Shown here: piece by piece, positions 1 through 13,077 of the stretch
Position numbering within the stretch: position 1 is the first letter of the stretch
Layout: each line of letters starts with the position of its first letter
Origin: Polyodon spathula
Lineage: Eukaryota > Chordata > Actinopteri > Acipenseriformes > Polyodontidae
Direction of reading: 5' to 3'
NCBI RefSeq assembly: GCF_017654505.1
Contig: NC_054537.1
Span: 72,350,618 to 72,414,617 of the forward strand
DNA length: 64,000 nt
Notes under the pieces: generated by a model
Databases searched by the model: none
The model's input: only the letters and a program-made list of their open reading frames with translations
What the model was told of the DNA's origin: nothing
Translations under genes and position numbers: made by a program

Positions 1-3000
1 TTTCATAGACATGTTCTCCAGCCCACGAGAGAAGCAGATTTTCCTTAACTTAAATGGCTGCTGATTGTGTTATACTGTGTAGTACCCAATACAAGCAGCG
101 ATGCTGTTAACCCTTTATCTCCATCTCATTCCTTAAATGTTTTAGTTGATATGTCACAATATTTGTGTACCATACACTGCTGAAATGCTTTCCTTATTAA
201 GAAAAAAGTTTCTTATTTTAAGTCTGTTGTTCTTATAATATAAATTCCTTAAATAATATCTAAACTGTCTCCAAATAAACAGTTTTCTTGGTTTTGGAGT
301 AATAAATTATTCCTTGTTTATTGTATTATTTGAGAAAAATATCCTTAATTTGTCTTTTTAGGATAAACTGCTCACAAAACTCCTTTTCTCCCCAGCCACA
401 CTGTGTACTTTTTTCTCCCTGGACCTGGTGTATAGAACACATTTTAATTTTATACAGCATTGCAGCGTTGTTTTGGTCACCGAGATGATTAAGCCACCAG
501 AGGGAGCCCAAGGTTTGGCTAGTATCTTTCATCTCAAATAGATTGGGACCCGGTTTGGAAACCAGCTGCCAGATTGTTGTATACAATGTGTTAGAGTTGT
601 TTTGCAGTGTTGTTCAGTGGTTTGTTTGTGAAAGTGCCTGACGGTCTGCTGCCTTGTTGTCACATTAAATTACAGCACATCTATTTTTACCTTCCCATAT
701 CCTGTCATTGAAAAGGGGAGATTATGTAGGCCGGGTTTTATATTGGGAAGTAATTAGCAGGAATACCCTTTAATACAGTTAATAAAGGCTAGGTTTAGAG
801 TTAAGTCTCAGGTTAAAATCAAATATTGAAATCACTGAATATTTAAAATGCATAGCAAAATTTGACAATAGGAAATAAATATCAGAATTTCTCTAATGGA
901 TGTCAATACGGCCCAGATTTCCCCTGTTGAAATCTTTAGAAAAACTAATCACGCCATAAACGACAGAAACCTAAAATCCTCCATCTATACACAGATTAAC
1001 ACAAACATTAAAGTTGGTAGCTGAGCAGTGCACAGGAGATTACAAAAAAAATGATTTTCAGCAAATACTGAGAGTTATACAGTGGCCAGACCGGTTGGAC
1101 TCTCTTTTGGACTTGTGTGACCTCTCATATTCAACCCATGACCAATCATCTGCTGAACAGAACTTTTCCAGTGTGTGTGCTATTTATATACAGTAAACCT
1201 TCTCTGCCATTTGAACTGAGGGTAATGTGTGAAAGCAAGAGGTCCCATTTTGCACACCACACAGTAACTTAATTATCTATAGTATATTGAATTTCTAAAC
1301 ATAACCATACTATATGAATAAATAAATTTAAAAACAAAAAAAACAAAAAAAAAACAAAAAAAACCAAATATATATATATATACTACCTTACTTGTTTTAA
1401 TTAGGATTTAACTAGAACTATTTATACTGTAATAACAATCTGTTTTATATGTATGTTGTCCTCCAAGACATTCTCTTTGGGGTGTCCAGTGCTACCACAG
1501 GTCTGTTTTCATTGTTCTTGCATCATCTAATCACTTATGCCAAGTTGTGCAAAAACCTGCCATCTATAGTACACACTGATGTATGCATGGGTTGTCTCTG
1601 TATTTACAGTATAATTGTAAATCTCGAAAAACTACTCACTTCTAAATCTTTTGTAGTCATCTTTGTATTACTTTAGTATAAATACATGTTAATTTGGATT
1701 CATATGTTGTTTTTTTCTGACTTTATGTGAACGAAAAGACACACATTTGCCCATTTTCCCATTGGAAATAGTGATATTTTGAAATATCACTGTCCTGGTC
1801 ACAAAAGCAAAGTCTGTGGGGAATAATAGCCATTTTCTATACTTTTGAGGCATTAGCAATTAGGAAATAACACTTACTACCCAGGAACAAAAATTGTGTT
1901 ACATAGTGTTATCAGTTTCATATAAATGTTATTTTCTAACCTATTAAGACATTTTCTAAAATGTTTGTCTACTTGACTTTATGTTTAACCTGCATCTCCC
2001 TGATACAGATCAGTTACTGTAACAATGGTGTGATCTGAGACTTTGCTAGAGGACTGATCGTAGGTATTGGTGTATCTAATTTTTCAGGTCAAGGGGAGAT
2101 TTATTTATTTTTTTGTCAGAGTTCTGCTTCGGTACAGTAGTTGCATTTCAGTCCTTTGCTGTTCAGCGTGTTTTTCTTTTGCTCCAGTTGCACTAACCAT
2201 TCTTGGCAGGATGTTATAAACAGCTGATCTCGGCTGTGGTAGGATGGCTTTGTTAAATGTTTTACTGTCGCTGTCATCTTGTGTGTTGTCTCAACACTGC
2301 AACCCACTGGAAAGTATACTTCAACTTTATATGATTCCTAAAGAATTAATATTTTTCAATCAAAGTATTTCCTAATGCTGCATGGGCTGGCATATATAAT
2401 ATTTACAACTTAGAAAGTTCTTACTGGTCTCTGGCTTACTGTTTTTTATATTACTCCCAGTAAGCCAGATAGCTATTTCTAGTGGCAGTGACACAATATA
2501 CCCGAGCCAAGGTCAAGTACAGTACACTTTTAATTACTGGCAAAGACCCATTAGGGAGGGTCAGGCTGCAATCAGCTATAAACAGGAAGGTATGCTGCTT
2601 CTCATAAACCGTAATTATGTTTGCAGTACCCTGACCCTGTGAGGCATAAGTAAATGATTTTGAGCTTCATTTAAAATGTGCTCTTGCACTCATCATGTCT
2701 GTCTGCCATAGTCTACTTAGTATTATAATAATATCACTTCTACAGAGCTTCTTATTTCCTTGCAGTCACAGGAATCGAAACAGACCTGTCAACATATTGT
2801 TTGTATTTACTACTATACAGTAACACAGCGATACCTATTGACTGAAATATACTGTGCTGCTCTACATCAATCCAAAGTGTCTAGAACACATGCCAAAAAT
2901 AGTTTGGATACTATCATTCATAACAATAAAACACTCAAAAAGTGTTATATTTAATACTAAAAAACCTAGACATTATTTTAGTATGACTAAATGAAGGGTT

Positions 3001-5053
3001 GGTGCAACTTGTGTACACTTTCTAAGGATGTAATGATTTTAAGTATTTTGTAATGCTGGAATGGGGACTGCTGTAGGTGGTATAAGGGTTAGGCCTTTAA
3101 AGCCTAGATTTGAGTACAGTTTAGGCAACACGTTAATTTGGTGGTCTCAGTTTAGTCCATTGGGCCAGCAGTCCACCTCACAAAACCACCAAATAAATTG
3201 GCAGGAAAAAAATAAAATAAATAGATTCCACCCAAATGTACAGTACTGTATTGCCAGCATTTTTTTTTCCACAGAACATGTGCAATTACTCAATTAAACA
3301 CGTACAACAGCATGTTTGTGGTTTCATTCTGAGAAAACTAATTGTGTTTTTTTTTATTATCAGTATTTTGGTCCAAACTTCTTTCTTGGAATTTGAGTTT
3401 GTTTTTTCTTTTTTTTTCACATGTTTTGGCAGCATGTTTCACCAGAGGAGGGGGACTGTTTACTGACTTTGCAGCTGCCGTTAATATCAGCTACAGTCAT
3501 TCACAGACTGTTTTCTTAGTGAGCTCACTCTTTTGAATAACATTTATTTTGTTGCAGGGGGTAAGTTCTGGTTTTTAATTGAAGAGGAGCAATGCTATTA
3601 ATCAGGAAACTGTATTCATATGATTGTTTTACGGAGAGAGGTTAAGTAATTCCCTTTTTGTGTTTCTGAAGGAAAACATCAAAGATGAATGTGCTATAAT
3701 GTGATTAGTTTATTAATAATATACCCAAAGAACATCTCCTTTGCTGATGGATGGATTTTTTAATGGCTGTGGTCTTGGGATCTGAGTTTGAACATTCTAA
3801 TGAACATTTGTACGGTTCATTTGCTATTCACTTTTCATTGCCTGCTCTCGTAATAGCTGCATCCTTTTAAAGTCATCAGTTAAATGCCTGGACAGAATTA
3901 CTAGACAAAACAAGTAAATCTGCATAGGAAAAATAAATCCAGTACTGGTACTGAATAAGGACCAGTGAACAGCATGAAGCTACTGGCCCCTAGGTTCAAT
4001 GAGGGGCAGTAGCCTGCTGGTAGCCTTCTCATAAACTGGGATAGTCATGAAGCTTGTAATCTAATCAGATGGTTCCATCCCTGGTTACTCACTAAGAGGC
4101 AATCTCTGAAGACCATTTATTTTTCTTCAACCAGAAACTTTCATTCCAAAGTGTGTCGTGGCTTTATGGTTAAGATCTTATCACAGCGAATAAGAAAATC
4201 CACCATAAAAGGATTGGCCAAGCATCACAAAAAAAATGAATCATCGTTTGTGGAATGTGTGTTGGAGGGGGGGATTCAATTCAAAAACAGTTATTTCATT
4301 CCTTCACAGTGGACATCTGAATGACCCTCCTCTCATATCACATTCACTCTGCTGCAAATGGATCAGGATTTGCTTTCAAAGCGCAGAACTCAGTTGATTT
4401 ATTATGATCTGGGCTGGTGTGATATCTTGGACATGGGAAGAGTGTTTACTGTACTGCGCTACCAGTGATTCATTTGTAATCTAACTCCAGAAGAGAGAAA
4501 GGGAGAGCATGACAGGGCTAGACCCCAGCTTCTCAGTCATGTGTCACTGTTGACTTAGCTGAAGGTTTATTTTGAACTTACAAAGGCTGCATCTGTGGAT
4601 ATCTTGTGTGTGTGTTTTTTGTATGATTTTATTCCATAAAAAAATTAAACAAAATTCCCACACACCAAACTGTTGTCAAGGGAATGGCATGGATTCTCTT
4701 TGATGGATGCTAAAATGATACAAAGGTGGGAGTCATTGGCATAATCGTACCACAATGGTGACATTTTCATATCTTCACAACTAAAGGTATCAAAATGGTA
4801 TAAGCCAATATGCTCTGTGGTAATCCATTACAGTAATATGGTACCATATCATTACAAGTCAACTATTCTGTAGTACAATGTAGTTTGTAATCCATTGTGT
4901 TCTGGTTGGGTTTGCTTAGAACTATACATTGATAATGTGATATCCCTATGGTGACTTTTCTATAATAGGGTTAATGTTTAGTTACTGCGATTTATACTAC
5001 CTTGGGTAGGCCTGCTGTAATACTTCAAAAACTATGTTCTGATGTTGTCATTT
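1..5053. other. AT-rich stretch with no recognised gene
   Basis: I read both strands and found no exon-like open frame with convincing splice sites and no familiar transposon protein. There is an A-rich low-complexity patch at about 1329-1368 running into a short (TA)n at 1370-1382. The few open frames are 60-80 codons, have no family signature and are what chance gives in AT-rich DNA. A block at about 494-509 (ccaccagagggagccc) resembles a CTCF core with one or two deviations, too weak to annotate separately. Confidence 0.6.
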
Positions 5054-5072
5054 GTCACTAGGTGGCGCTGCA
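5054..5072 (+). promoter_or_regulatory. CTCF-like binding motif
   Basis: The bases gtcactaggtggcgctgc match the vertebrate CTCF core (consensus close to CCASYAGRKGGCRS) at nearly every position, including the rigid AGGTGGCGCTG part. CTCF organises chromatin loops, and its sites are often dispersed by retroelements. No gene lies next to it in the window, so any role (insulator, loop anchor) is inference. A single motif match is weak evidence without occupancy data. Confidence 0.35.
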
Positions 5073-5359
5073 ACAACATTGCAAAATCAGTCCAGTAAGC
5101 CAGAAAACACAACAGCTTCTGTGAACTTCAACCTGGAATATGTTCTGGTTTGTGAAGACTTAGTCTGAGAAATGACTTGCCATTGGTGCACTATTACTTT
5201 TAACAAGTATTAATACTTAGATGTACAACACTACCTCATTTTTTTTTTTTTCTAGTCTATGACTTGGCTTATTAGTAGTACTGACTGTATAGAGGTAGAA
5301 ACGTAGCAGTACTAAGGAGGGTTAAAACCAGATGAGGTTTAGAAAGCAGACAGCTGTTG

Positions 5360-5385
5360 ATTTATTTATTTATTTATTTATTTAT
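5360..5385. repeat. (ATTT)n microsatellite
   Basis: A tandem TTTA tetranucleotide run ends in tatataaatatg. It may be the A-rich tail of a decayed retroposon on the minus strand, but no body is recognisable beside it. Confidence 0.8.
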
Positions 5386-5840
5386 ATAAATATGTGATAA
5401 ATAAAAATAGTGTTAACAGAAATTGATGGTTACCAAGTAACCACACTGTTCAGTGTTTCTAGTGGGTATTGCTGATTTGACACAGAACTGGCATTGCACT
5501 TGCTTGGTAATTAAGCATCTACTTAAGGGCGCTCGTATGAGTGTGGCGCTGCTGCACCTACTATTGCTAATATTGCATTACCAATTTAAGAACTTCGGAT
5601 TTTCAGTGTTGTCGAAACGCTACAGGAAAAATTTAATGAGGTGTCTCACTTTGACCTTTGACCCAAAATGGCTGCATGTGTCATGTGACTTTTGAAGTTA
5701 CAGTACACTTTAAGTTATTATCTTAATGATTGGTACCCAGCTGTATTCTTGAATCTCTTACTTAATTTTCATTACCAAATTGACCCTCTCACGGCTGCTC
5801 ATGTTCATCAATCATCATGTTTTGACATAAGTTCTTTTTG

Positions 5841-5841
5841 A

Positions 5842-5881
<40 letters not shown>

Positions 5882-5995
5882 TATTTCTTAGCAGATGCCC
5901 TTACCCAGTGTGACTTACAGTTGTATACAAAAAATACATATCAAGAATTACAGTACAATTAAGAGCAAGATACAAAACAATGACTTCAGTCCTAA
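5841..5995 (-). repeat. LINE/SINE 3' tail, L2-like, with (ATT)n
   Basis: A 40-bp (ATT)n array at 5841-5880 is followed by ttagcagatgcccttaccca and gtgacttacag. Read on the minus strand this is the tail motif 'ctgtaagt-cac-ctgggtaagggcatctgctaa' widespread in fish L2-type LINEs and the SINEs that borrow their 3' end. The simple repeat lies at the 3' side of the tail, as expected when the tail repeat seeds the array. The body continues towards about 5995 with gtacaattaagagcaagata but is not classifiable. Internal promoter boxes are not seen. Confidence 0.5.
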
Positions 5996-7772
5996 CAGGA
6001 GCAACACAGTGTATTCTGTGATCCCAATACAGTTCCAATACTGATGGTTTCCACTGAATATAAACTGGTTTGGTGTCACATTGTCTTTAACCTCTGGATA
6101 TATCAATGATACACCCTTTTTCACATTTCCACTTTACTTCATGTTTACAAATCATTGTGAACTCAAATTTCTAGTTTGAATAGTTTTGAAAAAGAATGAA
6201 GTTAAATTCAGGTGTCTTATGTAATGTTTAGTTATAATGGACCACTATCTTCCAAACAGACCACAATATACAATATTGCAAGTATGGACTTCAGAGTGAA
6301 GTACAGTAAGGTACATGTTTAAGAGGGTAGGGAAACGAAGACATACAGTAGCCAAGGTCTTTAGGTTTGCAAATCTGTTACTTGTTTACCTACTCAGATT
6401 TTCTCATCTGCTTAATAGCAGGCCACCAATGAATTCAAATAGCTGGAATGTCCAGAAGAATTATCTACAGTACAATATGTTGTACCATTGTTTTTATAGA
6501 TCTTTCACTCTATTGGTAAACATCCTTCTAGGTTGTTTTAATCAAGTCCTCTGAGTGAAAGAATCACAAGTAGTCAATTCTTAAACAGAGTAGCAGGCTG
6601 GCTGTGGGCTGTGTGCAGTCAATCAGCACCAATCAATAGGATGTATAATGAAGAGTAGTATAGTACCTGAGGCAGTTTCAGACAAGGAGAGGATGCTTAC
6701 TGAGGCCTAATGTTGTACACAGTGAGGCAGGCAGTTAAAGCTGCAGTGAGCAACGTTATTTTCTCTCTCCTTTATTGAAGCTGTTGACAGTCCAGTTCTT
6801 GACTGTAACATTCCCAACTAATAGTTTCAACTGCATTACCTATTACTTACTACCTGTACTACACTCTGCCCTTAGTGAATGTAAAAAAAAAAATACATCC
6901 ATGTGTGCGACTGATGTACAGTATTTATTCCATACACTAGGGGCAGTGTTGGGGGGCAGAATAATTATTAAGCTCTGGTGTACTATTTGCACTTCAGTAG
7001 TTCGGGACAAACACCAATCACAAAATGTTTTACTACAAATATTTATTGTGGAGAATGCAGAGTAATGTGATTTTACAGAGAAGTATTTTGTATATGCGCA
7101 TTAATTTGGCATCAAACCTAACTTGGTTTGAGGGCTCGCTGCCTGGCCGACTGGACAAGGTGGAGACCCTCACTGACAAAACCTAGAAATAGTTTTTTAA
7201 AAAGGTGGATAAGGGGAGGTGGTGGGTTACGATGAAATTGAAATGCAAAGGAGAGGTAAGTGAAGAGGGTATTTATAGTACTAACAATCTTAATTAGCTA
7301 ATGTGTAAATTGAATGATTCAATTTGGTGACGCGGAGATTGGTGTCTGACCCTCCTTCCGAACTTTAGTTAAGAACTTAATTTAGTAATTTCACGTGTTT
7401 CTCAAGTGATGACTGAAACTGAGAATATACAAGACAATGGAATTAAACAACAATAGAATACATTAGTTGAGGTAACTAAAATTCCAAACCCATACCAAGC
7501 TGCTCTTAAACTCCTGCTTAGTTATATCTTCATTTTCAGCTTTGTGTTTGAGTGACGGTTCCCACATGTGCAAACAGATTGTCACATTTTGGGGAAAGCC
7601 TATTGCGAGCATCCTTCCTTTCCTCCAAATCTATACAGCAGTGTGGTTTAAAATCCCAGCTGATTATTCACCCTTCAGCCATTGCTCAGTGGAGTGATTC
7701 CTGTGTATAGGTCACACAGGGCAAATGCTGATTGGACAGCTCCAGGTGGCTTTCTTGAGTTGTCCCATATGG
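5996..7772. other. No recognised gene
   Basis: Unique-looking AT-rich sequence. The longest open frame (about 6775-7065, 96 codons, plus) has no family signature, is rich in T-derived residues and has no splice or promoter context. I call nothing here. Confidence 0.55.
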
Positions 7773-7782
7773 ATCATAAAAG

Positions 7783-7966
7783 AGGGGGTCAAGAAGAGCT
7801 ACTTCCTTGTAGTGACCCCTGGGCAACGTCTCTGACGGCAAAAAGCTCTTCAAATTGAACTTACCATGTAATGCTTAAGCAAAGCAATGTTGGGCTTGGT
7901 TAGTACTTGGATGGGAGACCACCTGGGAATACTGAGGGCTGAAGGCTGCATGTTAAGCTCATACAA

Positions 7967-8003
<37 letters not shown>

Positions 8004-8005
8004 AT
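7783..8005 (+). repeat. 5S rRNA-derived SINE, copy 1
   Basis: From about 7872 the sequence follows the 3' two-thirds of vertebrate 5S rRNA: an aagctaagcag-like segment, then ttggttagtacttggatggg, agaccacctgggaatac and a degraded gct-gaaggct end. This contains the internal control box C of type 1 RNA polymerase III promoters. The first ~85 bases (gggggtcaagaagagctact onward, including gtagtgacccctgggcaacg) are not 5S and are shared with the copy at 32.27 kb, so they belong to the element. The 3' end is catgttaagctcatacaaat followed by (TA)n. Perfect 10-bp direct repeats atcataaaag at 7773-7782 and 8006-8015 are target-site duplications, proving retroposition of the head and the 5S part as one unit. 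Confidence 0.8.
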
Positions 8006-8007
8006 AT
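7968..8007. repeat. (TA)n at the SINE 3' end
   Basis: A TA-dinucleotide run interrupted once (attatata). It lies inside the target-site duplication, so it grew from the SINE's own tail and is not an independent locus. Confidence 0.8.
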
Positions 8008-8015
8008 CATAAAAG

Positions 8016-11000
8016 AAGGAAGTGCAGTCTTGCTGCTGAGGGCTGTGGTTGCAGAGCTGTGTTTAGAGTTTGAGAGCCACAGAAAGCCTCCAGGTAAACA
8101 TCTGTTTCAAGATGTAACCATTCATCTATATATAGAGAGCTGTTTCTTTTTTCCTTTTTATTTTAAAATGGATTTTGTTTGTTTTTTCTGTCAACAATAG
8201 AACATGTCTAGGGTTGTTTTGATATTTAGCAAATCAAGTCAGGTTTTCATTAGTGGTCTTCTTAACCACAATGCAAAAGAGGCAGACTCATCTGCATTTG
8301 TGGTTTTTCACCAGCAGGAAACAGAATCTATAATGGCAGTGCATCACACAACACTGCCCGTTGCATTAGTTTATAAAGTCCTTAATGTAGAACCCTTAGC
8401 TCAAAATGAGCAACATTTGTTAACAGTTAAAAAAACTAAAAACATGGCCCTTAAAATTTATTATACCTCTGGAATTAACTGCCCCTCTTCTATAGAGATA
8501 ATATGCAATAAAAAAAAATTAAAGTTATATCCACTAGCTAGTCTTTTTTATTTTCTGTATACTTAGCATACCCTAAAAATCTCTTAAATCACTAATGCAT
8601 TGGTCATAGATGTCATAGAAACAAATACAAACAAATACAAACAGTCATTTATGTCTCTGACAACATTTAAAAAATGTTTTGATCTGATTATTATAAGTCC
8701 CAGGACTCTCATAAAGCATGCCATGATAACATTGAATTTTAACTGATGTATTAAAACCAAAGATTTTTGCTTTGTAGTTAATAATTGTAACTTAGTGCAC
8801 TTGTGCGTTTGACAGCATGTGCCAGCCCCCAATGCCAGCCCCTACTTCGAATGATGCCTGGAGATGGGTTGAGTTCCCAGAACCCAGTTGCCTCCAGCAG
8901 GAGTACTATTCACTGGTAAATGAATAATTCCAACTAGAAAGAATGAAGAAATCACCTCAGATGCCTCATTGCGAAGTATTATTTTGGTTAGGCTACAGAT
9001 GTGTTCCCGGCTCACTTAGCTCAGTTTATGATAACTTGGATTTACTTCTGATAAACAAGCATTAGAGACCATGGAAGCGCATCAGGATAGAACATGTTAA
9101 AGTATGGTTCACCTCTAGATGTATTTATCTTTCTCTTAGTAATTGAACAAACAAAAGGTGGTTTGAAAGAATAATAAGACACTGAATTAACATAGGCGTT
9201 ATCACTTTGTGGTTAGAATTACAGCAGCAGAAAATGTATTTGCCAATAATGAGTGTGTGTTTCTTAACACCACTGCAGTTTTTACAAAAACACATTACCT
9301 TTGCTGTATCCCATGTTGTGCATATCGCCGCAATACATTTTTAAAAATATAATCCCAAACGATATTTTTGTTTACACTTCATAGGAAAAGCAACTTGAGA
9401 AATATAATTTTTCTTTTAAACACAGCAATGCTGCTGATTATCTTGAAATGAGCGATGTATTAGGAACAGAAAAAAAGCAAAAATATAACAAAAAAAGTTT
9501 AAAAGTAAAATATTTTGTTAGATTGGGTAGGGTTTTACTGATTTAACATCTGGGCTAAAGAAACACCGATACTTATATTTTATTGGCCTTAAATTTAAAG
9601 ATAGGGAAAAAGCAGTTATAGTAGCAATTTATAATTTCAGGTTAAGCAAATATTTAAACAGAAGATATATGAGAAGAATCCTGTACATACATCTGTTAAT
9701 GGGCGATGTGCGGAATATATGCGTGTTTGAGAAAACAGCCAACTTTCTTGCCGTACATGGATTCAGTCGAACAGAGGTGTAGTACTTTAGAGTAAATATA
9801 TGTGCGCATGTGTGTGCGTGTGTGTGGAGAGATGACTCAAAGTTTGAAGTTTATAGTAAAAATTGAGTAAAGACTGGCCCTGCTAGCTATTTCCATACTT
9901 GTTTGGTAGGTGACCTCCCCCACAAACTGATTACCATCACCTTGTACATTGCACATAAATAATGAATCTCTCTCATTCGCCAGGTGCTTTTATAAAGGTA
10001 TGCCAGCCCTACATTCCTCAGTGGAACCCCAAACTCAAGAGGCAGTTTGCTGCAATATGGAAATATTTCGAAACAAAAGAAAACTGTAGGAAGAATGAGA
10101 TAAAGATGCAGGTAAATATTCCAATCCTTTAACGGCTTTCATTAAGAAATGTAATTTTTAATTTATAATAAAGTTGGAAGAGTCAGTGAAGATAAAAGGT
10201 CACTAACTCTTTCCTCTATTTTGGTGCACACCAAATAAAGGTTATTATGCGTGCAGTAAAGGAAAGTGTAGTTCAGTTGTCACACCTGCGATCAGTTAAG
10301 ACAGGTATTTAAGCAGGGTTGAACAGTACGGGGTCTTTGATAAGGCTCAGTATTGTACATTTGTCATTTACAACTTCAAAACAATTAAGTAAATAAATAT
10401 ATGAGTACCATCTTGTTTTTGTACCAGATTCCTGCTGTTGTGAGTCTCCTTTGTTTACACTAAAAGACCATTGTAAAGAACTGACAATTGGGATTAAAAG
10501 CACCCCACTTTGTCACACTGGACAGAAATGTAATTTCTAGCCAGAGCATCAATTGAGCACATTCTTAACCATCCAGCTTTACTGAAACTGCATGTGAATG
10601 GCTCAGATATTTAATCTTTCCAGCTCTGAGTATAGGAAGTAGAGGAGGAAGCCTTAATTTGTAAGGGATGCAAACTAGAATTGTGGCCACATAAAGGTAA
10701 AACCATCAGCAGTGTCCTTGATGCCTTATGTTCGATTATAAAACCACTAACTGTAGTTTTTAATAACCAATGCAGTAAAATACTTCAAAGCATAACATGT
10801 CCAATTTTATATAGCATTTCGTACCACAGATTGCTTGTAAAACTATATCTTCCACAAAAAGCGCTGTCATAAAGTATTGTGTTTGGAAGGTACATTTATG
10901 TGGCACTTCACTTCCAATTAGGCTGGCCAATGAAATATTTGAAAATATGGGTTTGAAAGGAAGGCTAAACATAACTGGAATGGAATGAAAACAAAGTGGA

Positions 11001-11349
11001 ATGTGGTCAGGTTAGATTGGTTAATTAATTGCAAATATGACTACAGCTTTCTCCAGCCCGGGACAAAGCTAGGGCTGGAATACTAAGGATCTGAATGTTG
11101 TGCATAGCAAATTGCTTTACCCTTTTTCACTCCTACAATACTCCAGGCCTCAGCAGGAGACTTTATAATGGTTTTAGTGACCTATAAAAATTGTTTAGAA
11201 AATCAAATACAGTACATAAATAAAAAATATTCAAAAGTATTTCTTGTGGTTCCCCCTGGAATCACTGATTCCCAGAGTTAGAAAGCAAATTGATCATAAA
11301 ATAATAAATCATGCACAAGTAAGGAGCTTGAGTCCTGTATGAATGCATG
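8016..11349. other. No recognised gene
   Basis: Mostly AT-rich sequence. A 120-codon open frame at 8204-8566 (plus) has no domain, no signal peptide and many AT-driven residues (Lys, Ile, Tyr, Phe); I treat it as chance. At 10072-10116 a GATGCAG|gtaaat donor-like site follows a short open segment, but no matching acceptor and frame were found. No transposon signatures were recognised. Confidence 0.5.
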
Positions 11350-11386
11350 TTGTGTGTCTGTATGTGTGTGTGTGTGTATGTATGTG

Positions 11387-11458
<72 letters not shown>
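11350..11458. repeat. (TG)n microsatellite, ~100 bp
   Basis: An imperfect 5' part (tgtgtatgtatgtgcatg) leads into an uninterrupted TG run from about 11390 to 11458. The Cys/Val open frames across it in two phases are artefacts of the repeat. Long alternating purine-pyrimidine DNA can adopt Z-DNA; nothing nearby ties this to a gene. Confidence 0.95.
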
Positions 11459-11459
<1 letters not shown>

Positions 11460-12304
11460 TAATTTCAGCTGTTATGGGCCATGCCTATGGAACTCCCATC
11501 CAAGTGATATTAAGAATACCCTCCAAATGCACGTTGGTTCATTCCATGTCGAATCAGCAGATGGCTCGAGGTTCACCATCTGAGAATGTGATGAAATGAT
11601 CAGGATAGGTCATCATTCTATAATTCCCCCCTATCGAAATATGCAACACTGTAGTGATTTTCGGTCATAGAGGTAAGTATGACAAATCAGATTGTGTTTA
11701 GTTTACTGATAATTATTTTTTAAAATGTCATTATTTATCATTTTTATTTTCTGAGGAACTCAAGTACTGGACTGACTCAACTGATGAAGTAAATCCGTCG
11801 TATCTTCAGATCAAAACAGGGGTCTGGCGATTTTACCTCTGGAGAGTTCTGCTCCTAAGGAGTTCTGCTATGTGTTGCTCATGAACTTTGCCATTTTCAA
11901 CTCATCAGTGAAGCACAATCTTTCTACATTTTTAGAAGTACTCTGGTATACGTAAATAATAATCACAATACCCATACTTTGACGATTTTTGTTTTATTTC
12001 CATTTAAAAAGGGAAATAAGTATACTATAGAAATTGAAGAAGACTTATCATCTAAAACTTATTTTTCTTTTTGCTTGTAGTATTTTCTATATTAATCTCA
12101 AAACATTGCCTCGCAAAAAGATTGCTGAGGGTCCGTTGCACAGTGTTTTTAGTTGCTACTCTTATTCAATCTCTATATGTAGCCATCTTTATCGACTTTG
12201 ATTCATGGTTGTATAATAAATGAAAAGTAGACAGTCTAAACATTATGCTAGTGTAGGACTGACAGAGCGTGAATGAATCTGAGTTAACAATCTCCCTCCT
12301 GACC

Positions 12305-12980
12305 TGTGAGGGCGCTGAGTAACAGGAACAGTGTGCCCCAGACTGGATGGTTTCACAATTCATTCCATGGTCAGTTGGAAGTTGGCTATCCAGGAAGAGA
12401 GCAGAGCCACAATACCAGAAGTCATTGTCCTAATACGGTAGGCGATGTGTCAGTCATGGATTGGAGTAGACGTGATTGCACTCGCTACCAAAGGGGCAGG
12501 ACAGAAGGTTTATCAGGAGATGTGGCTGAGTGATCTGTTCCTTGTGATATGGTTACATAAAGACCTACGAGGGAAAACCTTGTGTACTAACCATGAGTGT
12601 TTTGTTTGTTTTGTCTTGTCTAGTAATTGTTGTATTTGTTATCGCTAGATGGCTAAACAATCCGGAAGCTGTAGCTAAGAGGCCAGTTTCCAACTTGGAC
12701 TTCAGTTTCCAACCCGGACTTCACATCCCTCATGTGCACATTATTTGTATTTAACCACCTGCACTAAGAGCACTTACTGTGGACTTTTGACTATGTTGTG
12801 TTTGTGTGTATGATTCATATCATGTCATATTATTTCGGGACAGAATCCATTGCTTTACATGTAGCGATACACATTGCTGTGTAGAGCCTGTGCTTATTAT
12901 TTAAGTGTTGCCAGAATGCAACCCAGCCAAATAAAGAGCTGTTTTACTGTGAACTGCCTTCTGTGTATTGTTCTTGAGCA
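12305..12980 (+). mobile_element. Possible LTR or retroelement 3' end, unclassified
   Basis: The block starts tgtgagggcgctgagtaaca and ends with aataaagagctgttttactg and a ~45-base tail finishing ttcttgagca, which is the layout of an LTR polyadenylation region (AATAAA followed by a short U5 ending in CA). It is GC-richer than its flanks. An open frame of about 75 codons at 12306-12533 has no family I recognise. I could not find matching target duplications (left ctgacc, right atttga), so the LTR call is tentative. A host 3' terminal exon is the main alternative. Confidence 0.3.
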
Positions 12981-13077
12981 ATTTGATTTCAGATATGTTT
13001 AATTCAGGTAGAAAACGAAATGCAATAATCTATTTTGCATTTTGTTGGGTGAAAATCAAAAATTTAGTTTGAATACC

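Noticed and set aside
8204..8566. 120-codon open frame, plus strand
   Set aside because: No motif, AT-driven composition, no promoter or splice context.
11339..11599. Long Cys/Val open frames over the (TG)n array
   Set aside because: Produced by the dinucleotide repeat in every phase; no start context, splice sites or homolog.
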